A stretch of 64,000 nt of DNA from Palsa-506 sp963836355 (GTDB lineage Bacteria; Actinomycetota; Actinomycetes; Streptosporangiales; Streptosporangiaceae): positions 62,001 through 126,000 of the forward strand of contig CAWIJO010000004.1 in NCBI GenBank assembly GCA_963836355.1. The letters run 5' to 3'. The notes below the pieces were generated by a model. It was not told the origin of the DNA. It was given only the letters and a program-made list of their open reading frames with translations, and did not search any database. This document shows positions 1 through 9,255 of the stretch, in pieces (within the stretch, counting starts at the first letter, position 1; the number at the start of each line of letters is the position of its first letter). A program made the position numbers and the translations under genes.

Positions 1-71
1 TCGGCGCGAGAAAGAGCACAATGCCGCCGACTGGGCTTATAACAAAGCCGCCGATCGAGGCAGCAGAATAA

Positions 72-164
72 ATGAAAGGAGCTACTGAAAACGCTCCGGC
101 CACACGTGGCAAGGCGACTGACGAATTGCACGATCCAGCAGAAATGAATCGGAGAGAACCATGA
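72..164 (+). CDS. Putative 30-aa small ORF coupled to the sigma factor gene
   Basis: An ATG at 72 opens a 30-codon frame (beginning MKGATENAPATRGK) whose TGA at 162-164 overlaps the ATG of the sigma factor gene at 161 (ATGA overlap), an arrangement typical of translational coupling. A weak GAGG lies about 11 nt upstream. The peptide is hydrophilic with mixed charge, no signal peptide and no membrane segment. It could be a short regulatory peptide, a coupling leader, or a chance frame; I recognise no family. The overlap with the downstream start is the main support. Confidence 0.35.
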   Translation: MKGATENAPATRGKATDELHDPAEMNRREP

Positions 165-790
165 GATTGGAGAGAGCTATCACACCTTCCAGGCCCGACA
201 ACTCGGCGGAGCTTGTCGACCGGATCCGAGCCGGAGATTCCTCGGCCTGGTGCGACCTGGTAGATCAGCATGAGCCACTGCTACGGTGGCTGGCCCGCCA
301 GTACCGGCTGTCCGCCGAAGACGCCGATGACGTCATCCAGGTCACCTGGCTTCGCTGCCTGGAACACCTCGACCAGCTAATCGATACCGACCGGTTCAGC
401 TCCTGGCTGGCCACCATCTGCCGCCGCGAAAGCATCCGGCTGGCAACCAGGGGACAGCGAGAGGTGCCGCTCAATGAGTCACAGCTGACACATCTGATCG
501 AGAACAGGGCCGGGGAGAATGATCCATCCGAGGAGGCTGCGCGGCGGGATGAGCACGACCGGCTGTACCGCGCCATCGCGGCGCTGCCGCAGCGGCAGCG
601 CGTCGTACTCGTCGAGCTGCTGACCCGGGAGGGCCAGAGTTACCTCGACCTCTCTCATCGCGCTGGCCTCCCCGTCGGCAGTGTCGGGCCCACCCGGCAG
701 CGGGCCTTCTCCCGGCTGCGGAACGATCCCAGGCTGGCTGAGATGTCGTCGCAGACTTCTGACCGTCATTTGTGTGCCCGGAGCGCGTGA
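161..790 (+). CDS. ECF-like RNA polymerase sigma-70 family factor
   Basis: This 209-aa protein has the two-domain layout of ECF sigma factors, which direct RNA polymerase to stress or envelope promoters. Region 2 spans about residues 20-95 (RIRAGDSSAW through DADDVIQVTWLRCLEHL, the core-binding and -10-recognition helices). Region 4 spans about 125-190 (IAALPQRQRVVLVELL, then a helix-turn-helix ending RAFSRLRND). GGAGAG precedes the ATG at a good distance. No anti-sigma factor gene is adjacent. The last 20 residues are a non-conserved tail. It lies convergent to the rraA-like gene, so its targets cannot be inferred from neighbours. Confidence 0.85.
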   Translation: MRLERAITPSRPDNSAELVDRIRAGDSSAWCDLVDQHEPLLRWLARQYRLSAEDADDVIQVTWLRCLEHLDQLIDTDRFSSWLATICRRESIRLATRGQREVPLNESQLTHLIENRAGENDPSEEAARRDEHDRLYRAIAALPQRQRVVLVELLTREGQSYLDLSHRAGLPVGSVGPTRQRAFSRLRNDPRLAEMSSQTSDRHLCARSA

Positions 791-881
791 TGTTAGCGTC
801 GCTCCGCTCATCAGGCCAGCGTGCGCGATGCCGCGGCTCACGGCGCCGGACGGCGATCGGTGCATTCAGCCGGCCGCGGCA

Positions 882-1370
882 TCATGGCCCTGGCGGCGGC
901 AGCACGACTATCCCGTCGTCGTCGGCGTGCAGCATGTCTCCCGGCCGGAACGTGACATGGCCGAACGTGACAGCAATGTCTACCGCACCCGCGCCGGTCT
1001 TCGCGCTCTTGCGCGGGTTGGTGCCCAGCGCCTTGATACCGAGATCGAGCCGGGACAGCGCCGCACTGTCGCGGACCGCTCCATGCAGGACCAGGCCCGC
1101 CCAGCCGCTGGCCTTCGCCGCCGCCGCGATCAGGTCGCCGACGAGCGCCGTGCGCAGGGAGCCGCCGCCGTCCACGACCAGGACGCCGCCTGCGCCGGGC
1201 GTCCGCAGCAGATCGCGGAGCAGGCCGTTGTCCTCGTGGCAGCAAACCGTGCGTACCATTCCGGCGAAGATTCGCCGGCCACCGAACTGGCGGAACTGGA
1301 TGTCACAGACGCGCAGTTCCGGCCCGTAGGCATCGGCTAGGTCGGCCGTGGCCAGGCTGGTGCCGGTCAT
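882..1370 (-). CDS. RraA family protein (RNase E regulator / oxo-acid aldolase fold)
   Basis: The 162-aa protein matches the RraA family across its length: TADLADAYG at the N-terminus, GGRRIFAGMVRTV, GVLVVDGGGSLRTALVGD, and the signature GAVRDSAAL followed by GTNPRKS. E. coli RraA inhibits RNase E, while other members are HMG/CHA aldolases that need a divalent metal and the conserved Arg-Asp seen here. A GGAGGAG ribosome site precedes the ATG. It is the last gene of the reverse-strand ABC importer cluster, which would suit a small-molecule aldolase as well as an RNA-turnover role; sequence alone cannot decide. Confidence 0.85.
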   Translation of the reverse strand: MTGTSLATADLADAYGPELRVCDIQFRQFGGRRIFAGMVRTVCCHEDNGLLRDLLRTPGAGGVLVVDGGGSLRTALVGDLIAAAAKASGWAGLVLHGAVRDSAALSRLDLGIKALGTNPRKSAKTGAGAVDIAVTFGHVTFRPGDMLHADDDGIVVLPPPGP

Positions 1371-1418
1371 CGCTCCTCCGTGCGGGCTGGATCCGTAGCC
1401 GCTATGCCGGTATCCCGA

Positions 1419-2480
1419 TCACGTCAGTTCCGGTGCCGGGCTGAGCGCCGAGGAGGCTGCGCCCGGGGCAGCGTCCTCGCCGAGGTTAAGCGGGTGGTGG
1501 CAGGCGGCCAGATGACCCCGGCTCCCGTGTGCGACCAGCAGTGGTTCCTGCAGCGCGCAGATTTCGGTGGCATACCGGCAGCGCGGGTGGAAGCGGCACC
1601 CCGAAGGCGGCAATATCGGGCTCGGCACGTCGCCATCGAGCACGATCTGCTCCCGCTGGGCTGACAGGTCGGGGTCGGGTATCGGGACAGCCGACAGGAG
1701 CGCCTCGGTGTAGGGATGTATCGGTCGCTGGTAGAGCTCCTCGGCCGGTGAGATCTCGACAATCTTGCCCAGGTACATGACCGCGATCCGGTCGGAAACG
1801 TGGCGCACGACTCCTAGGTCATGGGCGATGAAGATATACGTCAGATTCAGCTCTTCCTGCAGGTCATCCAGCAAGTTGATGACCTGCGCCCGGATTGAGA
1901 CATCCAGGGCGGAAACGGGCTCGTCGGCGATGATGAGCCTGGGGTGGAGGGCAAGCGCGCGGGCAACGCCGATCCGCTGGCGCTGGCCGCCGGAGAACTC
2001 GTGCGGATATCGGTTGAGGTGCTCGGGGGAGAGCCCCACCAGCTCGAGCAGTTCCCTGACCCGCTTCTTGATCTGCCCGCGGTCTCCTTGGTGGTGGATG
2101 TGCAACGGGTCGGCAAGGATCGTTCCCACCCGCTTGCGCGGGTTGAGCGATGCGTACGGATCCTGGAACACCATCTGCATCTCGCGCCGTACCGGCCGCA
2201 GCGCGCGCCGGGACAGACGTGAGATATCGCGACCCTCGAAGATGACCGAGCCGCTACTGAGATCGTGCAGCCGGATGATGCATCTGCCGAGCGTGGACTT
2301 ACCGCAGCCGGACTCGCCCACCAGCCCAAGCGTCTCCCCGGCGCGCACTTCGAGGCTGACGTCATCTACCGCGTGCACCCGTGCGATCTCGCGCTGAATG
2401 ACGACGCCATCCCTGATCGGAAAGTACTTTTTTATGTGGTCGGCGCGCAGCAGGACGTCATCGTCAGCGTTCGTGCTCAC
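1419..2480 (-). CDS. Oligopeptide/dipeptide ABC transporter ATP-binding protein (OppF/DppF type)
   Basis: This is the second ATPase of a peptide/nickel-type importer. It has Walker A GLVGESGCGKST, signature FSGGQRQRIG, Walker B LIIADEPVSALD, and the C-terminal oligopeptide-type region with cysteines (CRFHPRCRY). I place the start at the GTG at 2480, giving 353 aa. This makes a GTGA overlap with the stop of the upstream ATPase gene, whereas an upstream start at 2609 would lie deep inside that gene. DppF subunits pair with DppD to power uptake through the two permeases encoded upstream. The substrate is unknown. Confidence 0.92.
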   Translation of the reverse strand: MSTNADDDVLLRADHIKKYFPIRDGVVIQREIARVHAVDDVSLEVRAGETLGLVGESGCGKSTLGRCIIRLHDLSSGSVIFEGRDISRLSRRALRPVRREMQMVFQDPYASLNPRKRVGTILADPLHIHHQGDRGQIKKRVRELLELVGLSPEHLNRYPHEFSGGQRQRIGVARALALHPRLIIADEPVSALDVSIRAQVINLLDDLQEELNLTYIFIAHDLGVVRHVSDRIAVMYLGKIVEISPAEELYQRPIHPYTEALLSAVPIPDPDLSAQREQIVLDGDVPSPILPPSGCRFHPRCRYATEICALQEPLLVAHGSRGHLAACHHPLNLGEDAAPGAASSALSPAPELT

Positions 2481-3508
2481 GCCGGCTCCTCGGACAGGTC
2501 CGGGTGGATGGCGCCCTCGCGCCGGTCCCGCTTCTGGGCCGGCCCCAGGTGGCATGCGTCCAGATGGCCACCGCCGACCTTGTCCGTTAGCGCCGGGATC
2601 TCGTCGCACTTTTCGAAACGATGCAAGCAGCGGGCGCCGAAGGCGCAGCCACTGGGCAGGCTGATCAGCGACGGCGGCATGCCCTTAATTGCCGTCAGGC
2701 GCCTGGGCCTGGGCCGGTCCAGCCGGGCGATCGAGCCCAGCAGGCCCCACGTGTACGGATGCTGGGCATCATAGAACAGATCCCGCTTGTTGCCCTGTTC
2801 GATCACCCGTCCTGCGTACATCACGGCCACCCGGTCGGCGATGTCAGCCACCACGCCCATGTCGTGGGTGATGAGCACCACCGCGGAGCCGAAGTCCTCC
2901 TTGAGCTTCTTGATCAGGTTGAGGATCTGCGCCTGGATGGTGACATCGAGCGCCGTCGTCGGCTCGTCCGCGATCAGCAAGTCGGGACTGCACGACAGGG
3001 CCATCGCGATCATAACCCGCTGGCGCATGCCGCCGGAGAACTGGTGCGGATAGTCGTCCACGCGCTCGCGCGGATGCGGGATGCCGACGGCCCCGAGCAA
3101 CTCCACCGCGCGGCTGTGCGCCACCTTCTTGGAACTCTGCTCGTGCGCCCTGATTTGCTCGGCGATCTGCCATCCGACCGTGTAGACAGGGTTCAGCGAC
3201 GTCATCGGGTCCTGGAAGATCATGGCGATTTCCGAGCCGCGAATCTTGCGCATCTGGTCCTGGCTCAGCGTCATCAGGTCCTTGCCCTTGTAGAGGACCT
3301 CGCCTTCGAAACGCGCATTGGGATCGATGATCAGCCGCATCACCGACATCATCGTGACACTCTTGCCCGATCCCGATTCACCCACGACGCCCAGCGTCTC
3401 GCCCTCAGACAGCGTGAAGGAGACGCCGCCTACCGCATTGACGACCCCGTCTTCGGTGCGGAAGGAGACCTTGAGGTTGCGTACCTCAAGCAGCGGCTTG
3501 TCCGTCAT
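2477..3508 (-). CDS. Oligopeptide/dipeptide ABC transporter ATP-binding protein (OppD/DppD type)
   Basis: First of two importer ATPases (343 aa). Visible motifs are Walker A GVVGESGSGKSV near residue 40, signature FSGGMRQRVMIAMAL, Walker B LLIADEPTTALD and a C-terminal cysteine segment (GCAFGARCLHRFEKC). It starts with an ATGA overlap on the permease gene and ends with a GTGA overlap on the OppF-like gene, so the three are translationally coupled. It is expected to bind the cytoplasmic coupling helices of the permease pair. Confidence 0.93.
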   Translation of the reverse strand: MTDKPLLEVRNLKVSFRTEDGVVNAVGGVSFTLSEGETLGVVGESGSGKSVTMMSVMRLIIDPNARFEGEVLYKGKDLMTLSQDQMRKIRGSEIAMIFQDPMTSLNPVYTVGWQIAEQIRAHEQSSKKVAHSRAVELLGAVGIPHPRERVDDYPHQFSGGMRQRVMIAMALSCSPDLLIADEPTTALDVTIQAQILNLIKKLKEDFGSAVVLITHDMGVVADIADRVAVMYAGRVIEQGNKRDLFYDAQHPYTWGLLGSIARLDRPRPRRLTAIKGMPPSLISLPSGCAFGARCLHRFEKCDEIPALTDKVGGGHLDACHLGPAQKRDRREGAIHPDLSEEPA

Positions 3509-4476
3509 GCGAGCCGCACCCTTGGGTCGAGCCGGGCATATGCGATGTCGACGAGCGTACTTGCCATCACGATGAAGAATGCGCCGTAGATGACCGTTGC
3601 CATGATCACTGGGAGATCGAGGCTGGTCAGCGACTGGTAGGTCAGGTAACCGACGCCGTGGATGCCGAAGACGACTTCCGTCAGGAGCGCCCCGCCGCCC
3701 ACCAGGATGCCGAAGTCGAGTCCGAACAGGCTGACAAACGTGATCATCGAATTACGCAGGGTGTGCTTCCGCAGCACCCGGTGCTCGGTCAGGCCCTTGG
3801 CGCGGGCAGTACGGATAAAGTCCTCGTTTTGTATCTCCAGCATGCTGCCACGCAACACGCGCGCGTAGAAGCCGATGTAAAGAACCGACAGCGTAATCCA
3901 TGGTATGACCAGCCCTTGGAACCACAGCAGTGGATTCTGGGTGAACGGCGTATACCCGAGTGGCGGGACCCAGCTGAACAGGAACGTATCGTGGTAGCGG
4001 CTCTGGGTGATCAGGTTCGCTACCTCGCCTAGCCAGAAAACCGGTATGGAGATTCCGATCAGGGCCACGATCATCAGCAGCGGGTCGAACACGGTGCCCT
4101 TGAGCACCGCCGCGGCGACGCCCATGGCGATCGCCGCCACCACCCAGATCAGCGCGGCGCCGAACACCAGGGACAGCGTCGCGGGGGTGGCGGCGATGAT
4201 CTCGGGTACCACCCGCTGGCCCTGATTCGAGTAGGACACCAGGTCACGGGTGACGAAGATCTTCTTCATCATCAGGCCGTATTGCACCGGGAATGGCCGG
4301 TCCAGCCCGAACTGGTGGCGGATCTCCTGCATTACCTGCGCGCTCGGGTTGCGGCCAGCAATCTGCCTGGCCGGGTCGACCCCCGGCGTCTTGAAGAAGA
4401 TCACGAACACCAGCAGCGTGATCACGAACATGACCAGCAGCGTCCATAGCAGCCGCCGGATGATGAAGTTCAGCAC
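3505..4476 (-). CDS. Peptide/nickel-type ABC transporter permease (DppB/OppB type)
   Basis: The 323-aa membrane protein has the DppB layout: an N-terminal transmembrane helix (IIRRLLWTLLVMFVITLLVF), an external loop with the RQIAG and FGLDRPF region, five further helices, and the EAA coupling motif around FIRTARAKGLTEHRVL. It ends in ARLDPRVRLA. It forms the translocation pore with the DppC-type permease encoded just upstream and is overlapped by the OppD-like gene. The order permease C before permease B is reversed relative to the usual opp/dpp layout. Confidence 0.92.
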   Translation of the reverse strand: MLNFIIRRLLWTLLVMFVITLLVFVIFFKTPGVDPARQIAGRNPSAQVMQEIRHQFGLDRPFPVQYGLMMKKIFVTRDLVSYSNQGQRVVPEIIAATPATLSLVFGAALIWVVAAIAMGVAAAVLKGTVFDPLLMIVALIGISIPVFWLGEVANLITQSRYHDTFLFSWVPPLGYTPFTQNPLLWFQGLVIPWITLSVLYIGFYARVLRGSMLEIQNEDFIRTARAKGLTEHRVLRKHTLRNSMITFVSLFGLDFGILVGGGALLTEVVFGIHGVGYLTYQSLTSLDLPVIMATVIYGAFFIVMASTLVDIAYARLDPRVRLA

Positions 4477-4537
4477 AAGCGCCGCCGCTGGCTAGGCGGC
4501 CGGCCGCACCAGTCGCGGGCCGCAGCCGGACCTGTCA

Positions 4538-5584
4538 TTACCCCTCCACCCGCAGCTTGGCGCGCGGATCGAGGGCGTCGCGCACGCCGTCGCCGAACAC
4601 GTTCAGCGCCAGCACCGTGAGCACGATCATGATCCCGGGCGCGATCGCGACCCACGGCCGCGTGTAGAGCAGGCCCTGGCCGTCATTGATGATCGTCCCC
4701 CAGCTGGCGTTGGGCGACTGCACGCCGATGCCCAGGAAGGACAGGGCAGCCTCGGTGAAGATGGTGGTGGCGATCATCAGCGGCAGCAGCACGATCACCA
4801 CGGACACCACGTTCGGCAAGATATCGGAGAACATCAGCCGCAGGTTGGACGCACCCTGGGCGATCGCGGCCTCGGCGAACTCCTTCCTGGCCACGGTCAG
4901 CACATGGCCGCGAATCGGACGGTACACGTACGGCACGTAGATGATGGCGATGATGAAGGTGGGCAGCCACAGGCTGGTGGCCACGATGTGCAGTGGGCCG
5001 ATCTTGAGGCCGTTGGACGCGGTCAGCAACTCGGTCGAGATGCAGATCGCCAGCAGATAGACCGGGAAGGCCCAGATCACGTCCATCAGCCGGGACAGCA
5101 GCGCGTCCACCATGCCGCCGAAGAACCCGGCGATGAGCGCGACGACGGTCGCGATGACGCAGCAGATGACCGCCGAGCCGATGCCGATCTCCAGCGAGCT
5201 GCGCCCGCCGTACAGCACGCGGGCGGCCACGTCACGGCCCTGGGAGTCAGCGCCGAGGAAGTAGTGGTGCACATCCCAGGTAGGGCCGATCGGCGTTTCG
5301 CCCAGACGCAGCAGTCCGCCGCCCTGCTGCATCAGCGGCACCTGCTTGCCGTTGACGATCGTGGTTCCGTTCAGGTTGTTGGCGAACGGAACCACGTGCG
5401 CCACGTGGCTGGCATAAAGCGGCGCGGCAAAGCTGAACGCCACGATCAGCAGGAAGAGAGCCAGTGACGCCATCGCGATGCGGTTGCGCCAGAGCTGGCG
5501 CGCGGCCAGCGCCCACGGGCTGCGGCCGGCCACATCGTGCCCGTGATCGGCAGCAGCCGCCGCCTCCTCGAGCACTGCTGCCAT
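4538..5584 (-). CDS. Peptide/nickel-type ABC transporter permease (DppC/OppC type)
   Basis: This 348-aa protein begins with the DppC N-terminal pattern (SPWALAARQLWRNRIAMASLALFLLIVAF). It has a long extracytoplasmic loop containing HYFLGADSQGRDVAARVLYGGRSSL, further membrane helices, and the EAA loop EFAEAAIAQGASNLRLMFSDILPN. It ends FGDGVRDALDPRAKLRVEG, the classic DppC terminus. It lies 24 nt after the substrate-binding protein and 61 nt before the DppB-like gene, consistent with one operon. Confidence 0.92.
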   Translation of the reverse strand: MAAVLEEAAAAADHGHDVAGRSPWALAARQLWRNRIAMASLALFLLIVAFSFAAPLYASHVAHVVPFANNLNGTTIVNGKQVPLMQQGGGLLRLGETPIGPTWDVHHYFLGADSQGRDVAARVLYGGRSSLEIGIGSAVICCVIATVVALIAGFFGGMVDALLSRLMDVIWAFPVYLLAICISTELLTASNGLKIGPLHIVATSLWLPTFIIAIIYVPYVYRPIRGHVLTVARKEFAEAAIAQGASNLRLMFSDILPNVVSVVIVLLPLMIATTIFTEAALSFLGIGVQSPNASWGTIINDGQGLLYTRPWVAIAPGIMIVLTVLALNVFGDGVRDALDPRAKLRVEG

Positions 5585-5608
5585 GGGCTCTCTCCCTGCA
5601 GACGCATT

Positions 5609-7348
5609 CTACTTCAGCCACATCTGGTCGATCAGGATGTACCACTGGGGGTTCCACTGATAACCCTGGACGCGCTTGGCCAGGAAATCGATCTGCTTGG
5701 GGTTGAAGTAGTCTACCCAGGGCGCCTGGTCGGTGACCTGGTGGTCAACCGTGGCCCATATCTTGTTGGCCGCGGTCGGGTTGGTCTGGGCAAGCTGCGA
5801 GGCCTGGGTCATCTGCGCCTGGATCGGCTGGCTGCAGAACTCGGCGATGTTCGGGCTGGCATCACTGCCCGGGTGGATGCTGCCGCAGCCCAGTAGCACG
5901 TTCAGGAAGTCCGATGGAGCCGGGTAGTCCTGGTACCAATCCGACCAGGCAGCGCTCCACTTGTGCAGGTTCGTCGAGTTCTGCACGAACGCGTACTGGA
6001 TGCTGTTGTTAAGCAGCTGGCTGGATGCCTTGTAGCCGATCTTGTTCAGGTCGGACACCATCTGCGCCGCGAACGCCTTGCCGGTCTCGTCGGTGGTGCT
6101 GTTCACGACCACCTTCATCCCGGCGGTCCCGGACTGCTGCACCAGCTGCTTGGCCTTGGCGATGTCAGGCCCGGTCCACTTGGTGTGATCGGTGCCGGCC
6201 GTGTACGGGCAGTACGCGACGTAGCCGGGGAAGTTGGGCGGCAGGATCTGGCAGGTCGGCGCGGCCAGCGACGGCCCGCCGCCGATCTTGACGTACGCGG
6301 CGCGGTCGGCGGCGAAGTTGATCGCCTGCCTGGCCTTCACGTTGTTGAACGGCGGCTGCTTGGTGTTGAGCGCGAAGTAGTAGTCGGACGTGAGCGGGTT
6401 CACGTGCACCTGGTTCTTGAACTGCGCGCCGTTGAGCTCGCTGAGCCGGTCGGGCGGGATAACGTCGCCGGCGTACACCTCGTCCGCCTGGCCGTTCTCG
6501 ACCTGCGTCACCTCCTCGGAGATGGGCAGGCCGTACTTCTCGACGATCGAATTCGGGTTCCCGGCCGGCTGGGCGGCCTCGCTCCACTGGTGGAAATACG
6601 GGTTGCGGACGAGCACGGCCGCCTTGTTGGGGTCATACGACTTCCACATGTACGGCCCCGTGCCTGGCGGCACGTTGTTGCCGGTCAGCTTGCGCGACGT
6701 GCTGGCGGGCACGACGTAGGCGAACGGCAGCGCCAGCTTGTCGAAGAACTCGGGGTCCGGTGCCGTCAGGTGGATCGTCAGCGTGTTAGCCGAGTCGTCG
6801 GCGACCATGCCCGCGGACAGGTCGCATTTCTTCGGCTTGCACTTGCTCGCGCCGACGATGCCGGAGTAGAACGACGTTGGCCCGGGCACGGTGAACTGGC
6901 GCTCGAACGTCGAGACGAAGTCACTTGCCTTGAGCGGCTGGCCGTTGGAGAACTTGATCCCGGAGCGGAGGTGGAAGAGGTAGGTCTTGCCGCCGTCCGT
7001 GGGCGGGGGGATGGCGGTCGCAAGATCGGGCACGATCTTGGTTCCGGCCACGCCGCCGACGCGGTTGAACTGCAGCAGGCCGTCGTGCGTGTCGATCAGC
7101 AGCTGCCACTCTTCCAGCGTGTAGTTCTGCGCCGGGTCGGCGACGCCGAAGGCCGCGTTGGCGAGGATCGTCAGCGTGCCGCCCTTGTGCGCCGCCGCCG
7201 GTGCGCTGGATGGCGTGCTCGGGCTGCTCGAGCCGCTGCTGCCACAGCCTGCCGCGGCCACCGCGAGCACAGACAGCACCGCGATGCCCCACCTGAAGCG
7301 CCGAGCCTGGTGGTAAGACTCGACGGCTATTGCCCTGGTTTGTTTCAT
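5609..7348 (-). CDS. ABC transporter substrate-binding lipoprotein, SBP family 5
   Basis: A 579-aa extracytoplasmic solute-binding protein. The N-terminus carries a positively charged leader, a hydrophobic core (IAVLSVLAVAAAG) and a lipobox ending at the Cys of AAAGC, followed by a Ser-rich linker, so it should be membrane-anchored. The body has the SBP_bac_5 features YTLEEWQLLIDTHDGLLQFN and GKTYLFHLRSGIKFSNGQPLKASDF. AAGGAGGG precedes the ATG. It is the first gene of the importer operon; peptides, glycosides or opine-like compounds are all possible ligands. Confidence 0.93.
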   Translation of the reverse strand: MKQTRAIAVESYHQARRFRWGIAVLSVLAVAAAGCGSSGSSSPSTPSSAPAAAHKGGTLTILANAAFGVADPAQNYTLEEWQLLIDTHDGLLQFNRVGGVAGTKIVPDLATAIPPPTDGGKTYLFHLRSGIKFSNGQPLKASDFVSTFERQFTVPGPTSFYSGIVGASKCKPKKCDLSAGMVADDSANTLTIHLTAPDPEFFDKLALPFAYVVPASTSRKLTGNNVPPGTGPYMWKSYDPNKAAVLVRNPYFHQWSEAAQPAGNPNSIVEKYGLPISEEVTQVENGQADEVYAGDVIPPDRLSELNGAQFKNQVHVNPLTSDYYFALNTKQPPFNNVKARQAINFAADRAAYVKIGGGPSLAAPTCQILPPNFPGYVAYCPYTAGTDHTKWTGPDIAKAKQLVQQSGTAGMKVVVNSTTDETGKAFAAQMVSDLNKIGYKASSQLLNNSIQYAFVQNSTNLHKWSAAWSDWYQDYPAPSDFLNVLLGCGSIHPGSDASPNIAEFCSQPIQAQMTQASQLAQTNPTAANKIWATVDHQVTDQAPWVDYFNPKQIDFLAKRVQGYQWNPQWYILIDQMWLK

Positions 7349-7473
7349 CTAGCCCTCCTTGCGGCAGTATCAAGCCTCCGTGAGATGGACAGGTAACACA
7401 TTGGGACCAGAGGGATAACACTTCGGATGTGGGCCGGTCCGTGCCAGGGCCTGCGGGACCGCCCCTACCGGCG

Positions 7474-9255
7474 CTAACGCCGATCGCTGGGAGCTAGGTC
7501 GGGAGCCGGCGGCCGGTCCGCGCCGGATGCGGCGGGAGCCGCGCCGGATGCGGCGGGAGCCGCGCGCGCTGACCGGGCCAGCCGCCCTGCTCGATGTGCG
7601 CCACGACTACCCGTCTCGTCCCGGGGGCGCAGGTCATGCGCCCCCGGTTCCGGCGTGACCGCAGGCCCGGCTACGGAGTCGGCCGAGTAGCTGGCGCCCC
7701 GGGTCTCGTCGTATCCATTCGGCAGCCGGATCGCGCGGACGACGGGGGTGAGCACGACCGCGACTACCAGGTTGACGGCCAGCGCGGCGATCGCGATGTA
7801 GGTGATGTGTCCGAGCACCGGGGCGGTGGATGCGCCGAAATGCGCCTGGCCGCCGCCGGGCGTCCGGTAGGCCTGGATCGTGCCGTACACCATCCCCGAC
7901 GCCCACCCAGTGATCAGGGCGAAGCGATGGAACCAGGTCGTGTACAGGCTGATCACGATCGCCGGGAAGGTCTGCAGGATCCAGATTCCGCCGAGCAGCT
8001 GCAGATTGATCGAGAACGTCTTATTCAGCTCGAGCGCGAAGCCCAGCGCGCCGACCTTCATGATGAGCGAGGCCAGCCTCGCTACCCGCGTCTCCTGGGC
8101 CGGGGTGGCATTGGGGTTGAAGAACTCGTTGTAGATGCTGCGGGTAAACAAGTTCGCCGCGGCAATCGACATGATCGCTGCGGGGACGAGCGCGCCGATC
8201 ACGATGGCCGAGTAGCCGATCCCCGCGAACCAGCTGGGGAACATGTGCTCGAACAGCAGCGGCACGGATAGCTGCGCGTTGCCGCCGCCGGCCTTGACGC
8301 CGGCGTTCACGGCCGGCGTGGCCCGCGCCATGTAGCCGAACAGCGCGATCAGGCCGAGCACCAGCGAGTAGGCGGGCAGCATGGCCACGTTGCGCCTGAT
8401 CACGTTGCGCTGCCTGGCCGCGAATACGCCGGTGGCCGCATGCGGGTACATGAACAGCGCCAGCGCCGAGCCGAGCGCGAGACTGGCGTAGGCCCATTCT
8501 CCGGCCGGTGCCACAATCAGGCTGCCAAACGGCTTGCCGGTCGTCGGGTTCACCGTCTTCAGGTGCGCCGATGAAACGCCGAAGATATGCCCCCAGCCGC
8601 CCAGCTTGCCCGGGATATAGATAATCGCGACGATGACCGTTAGGTAGATGAGGGCGTCCTTGACGAAGGCGATCAGGGCCGGTGCGCGCAGTCCGGCAAG
8701 GTAGGTATAAGCCGCCAGCACAATGAACGCGATGATCAGCGGCAGGTCCCTGACGAACGCGTTGCCCGAAGTGCCGCCGACTCCCATCACGGTCAGCACC
8801 GACTCGATGCCAACTAGCTGCAGCGCGATGTAGGGCATGGTGGCAAGGATCCCGGTCAGCGCGACCGCGAGGCCGAGGCCCTGCGAGCCGTACCTGCCCC
8901 GGGCGAATTCGGCGGGGGTGACGTAGCCGTGCGCGCGGGCGGCTGACCACAGCCGCGGGGCGAAGATGAATACGATCGGCCAGACCACGATCGTGTACGA
9001 CAGCGCGTAGAATCCCGCGGCGCCGACGGCGTACACCAGGGCCGGCACGGCGATGAATGTATATGCCGTGTACAGGTCGCCGCCAAGCAGGAACCAGCTG
9101 ACAAAGGTTCCGAACCCGCGACCGCCGAGACCCCACTCGTTCAGGTGCATCGGATCCTCGGCCGGCCGCCACTTGGCCGCGGCGAAGCCGATCATGGTCA
9201 CGGCCAGGAACGCTACGACGACGATGGCGAACGCGACCGCGTTCACGTGGCTCAC
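7474..9255 (-). CDS. Sodium:solute symporter family protein (monocarboxylate-type)
   Basis: A multi-pass transporter of 593 aa with SSS features: NEWGLGGRGFGTFVSWFLLGGDLYTAYTF near the N-terminus and about 13 hydrophobic segments. I chose the GTG at 9255 because it makes a GTGA overlap with the stop of the DUF3311 gene and removes a non-hydrophobic 26-residue extension. SSS proteins paired with DUF3311 are common in actinobacteria and often carry short monocarboxylates; the substrate here is an inference. The C-terminal tail is low-complexity Ala/Pro/Gly, partly encoded by a 21-bp tandem duplication. Confidence 0.9.
   Translation of the reverse strand: MSHVNAVAFAIVVVAFLAVTMIGFAAAKWRPAEDPMHLNEWGLGGRGFGTFVSWFLLGGDLYTAYTFIAVPALVYAVGAAGFYALSYTIVVWPIVFIFAPRLWSAARAHGYVTPAEFARGRYGSQGLGLAVALTGILATMPYIALQLVGIESVLTVMGVGGTSGNAFVRDLPLIIAFIVLAAYTYLAGLRAPALIAFVKDALIYLTVIVAIIYIPGKLGGWGHIFGVSSAHLKTVNPTTGKPFGSLIVAPAGEWAYASLALGSALALFMYPHAATGVFAARQRNVIRRNVAMLPAYSLVLGLIALFGYMARATPAVNAGVKAGGGNAQLSVPLLFEHMFPSWFAGIGYSAIVIGALVPAAIMSIAAANLFTRSIYNEFFNPNATPAQETRVARLASLIMKVGALGFALELNKTFSINLQLLGGIWILQTFPAIVISLYTTWFHRFALITGWASGMVYGTIQAYRTPGGGQAHFGASTAPVLGHITYIAIAALAVNLVVAVVLTPVVRAIRLPNGYDETRGASYSADSVAGPAVTPEPGAHDLRPRDETGSRGAHRAGRLARSARAAPAASGAAPAASGADRPPAPDLAPSDRR
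7519..7560. repeat. Two perfect 21-bp tandem copies inside the symporter tail
   Basis: Copies at 7519-7539 and 7540-7560 are identical and keep the reading frame, duplicating AASGAAP-like residues in the disordered cytoplasmic tail of the symporter. It looks like slippage in low-complexity coding sequence. Confidence 0.8.

Noticed and set aside
2481..2609. Longer N-terminus for the OppF-like ATPase
   Set aside because: It lies within the OppD-like gene and has no homology; the GTGA overlap at 2480 fits operon style.
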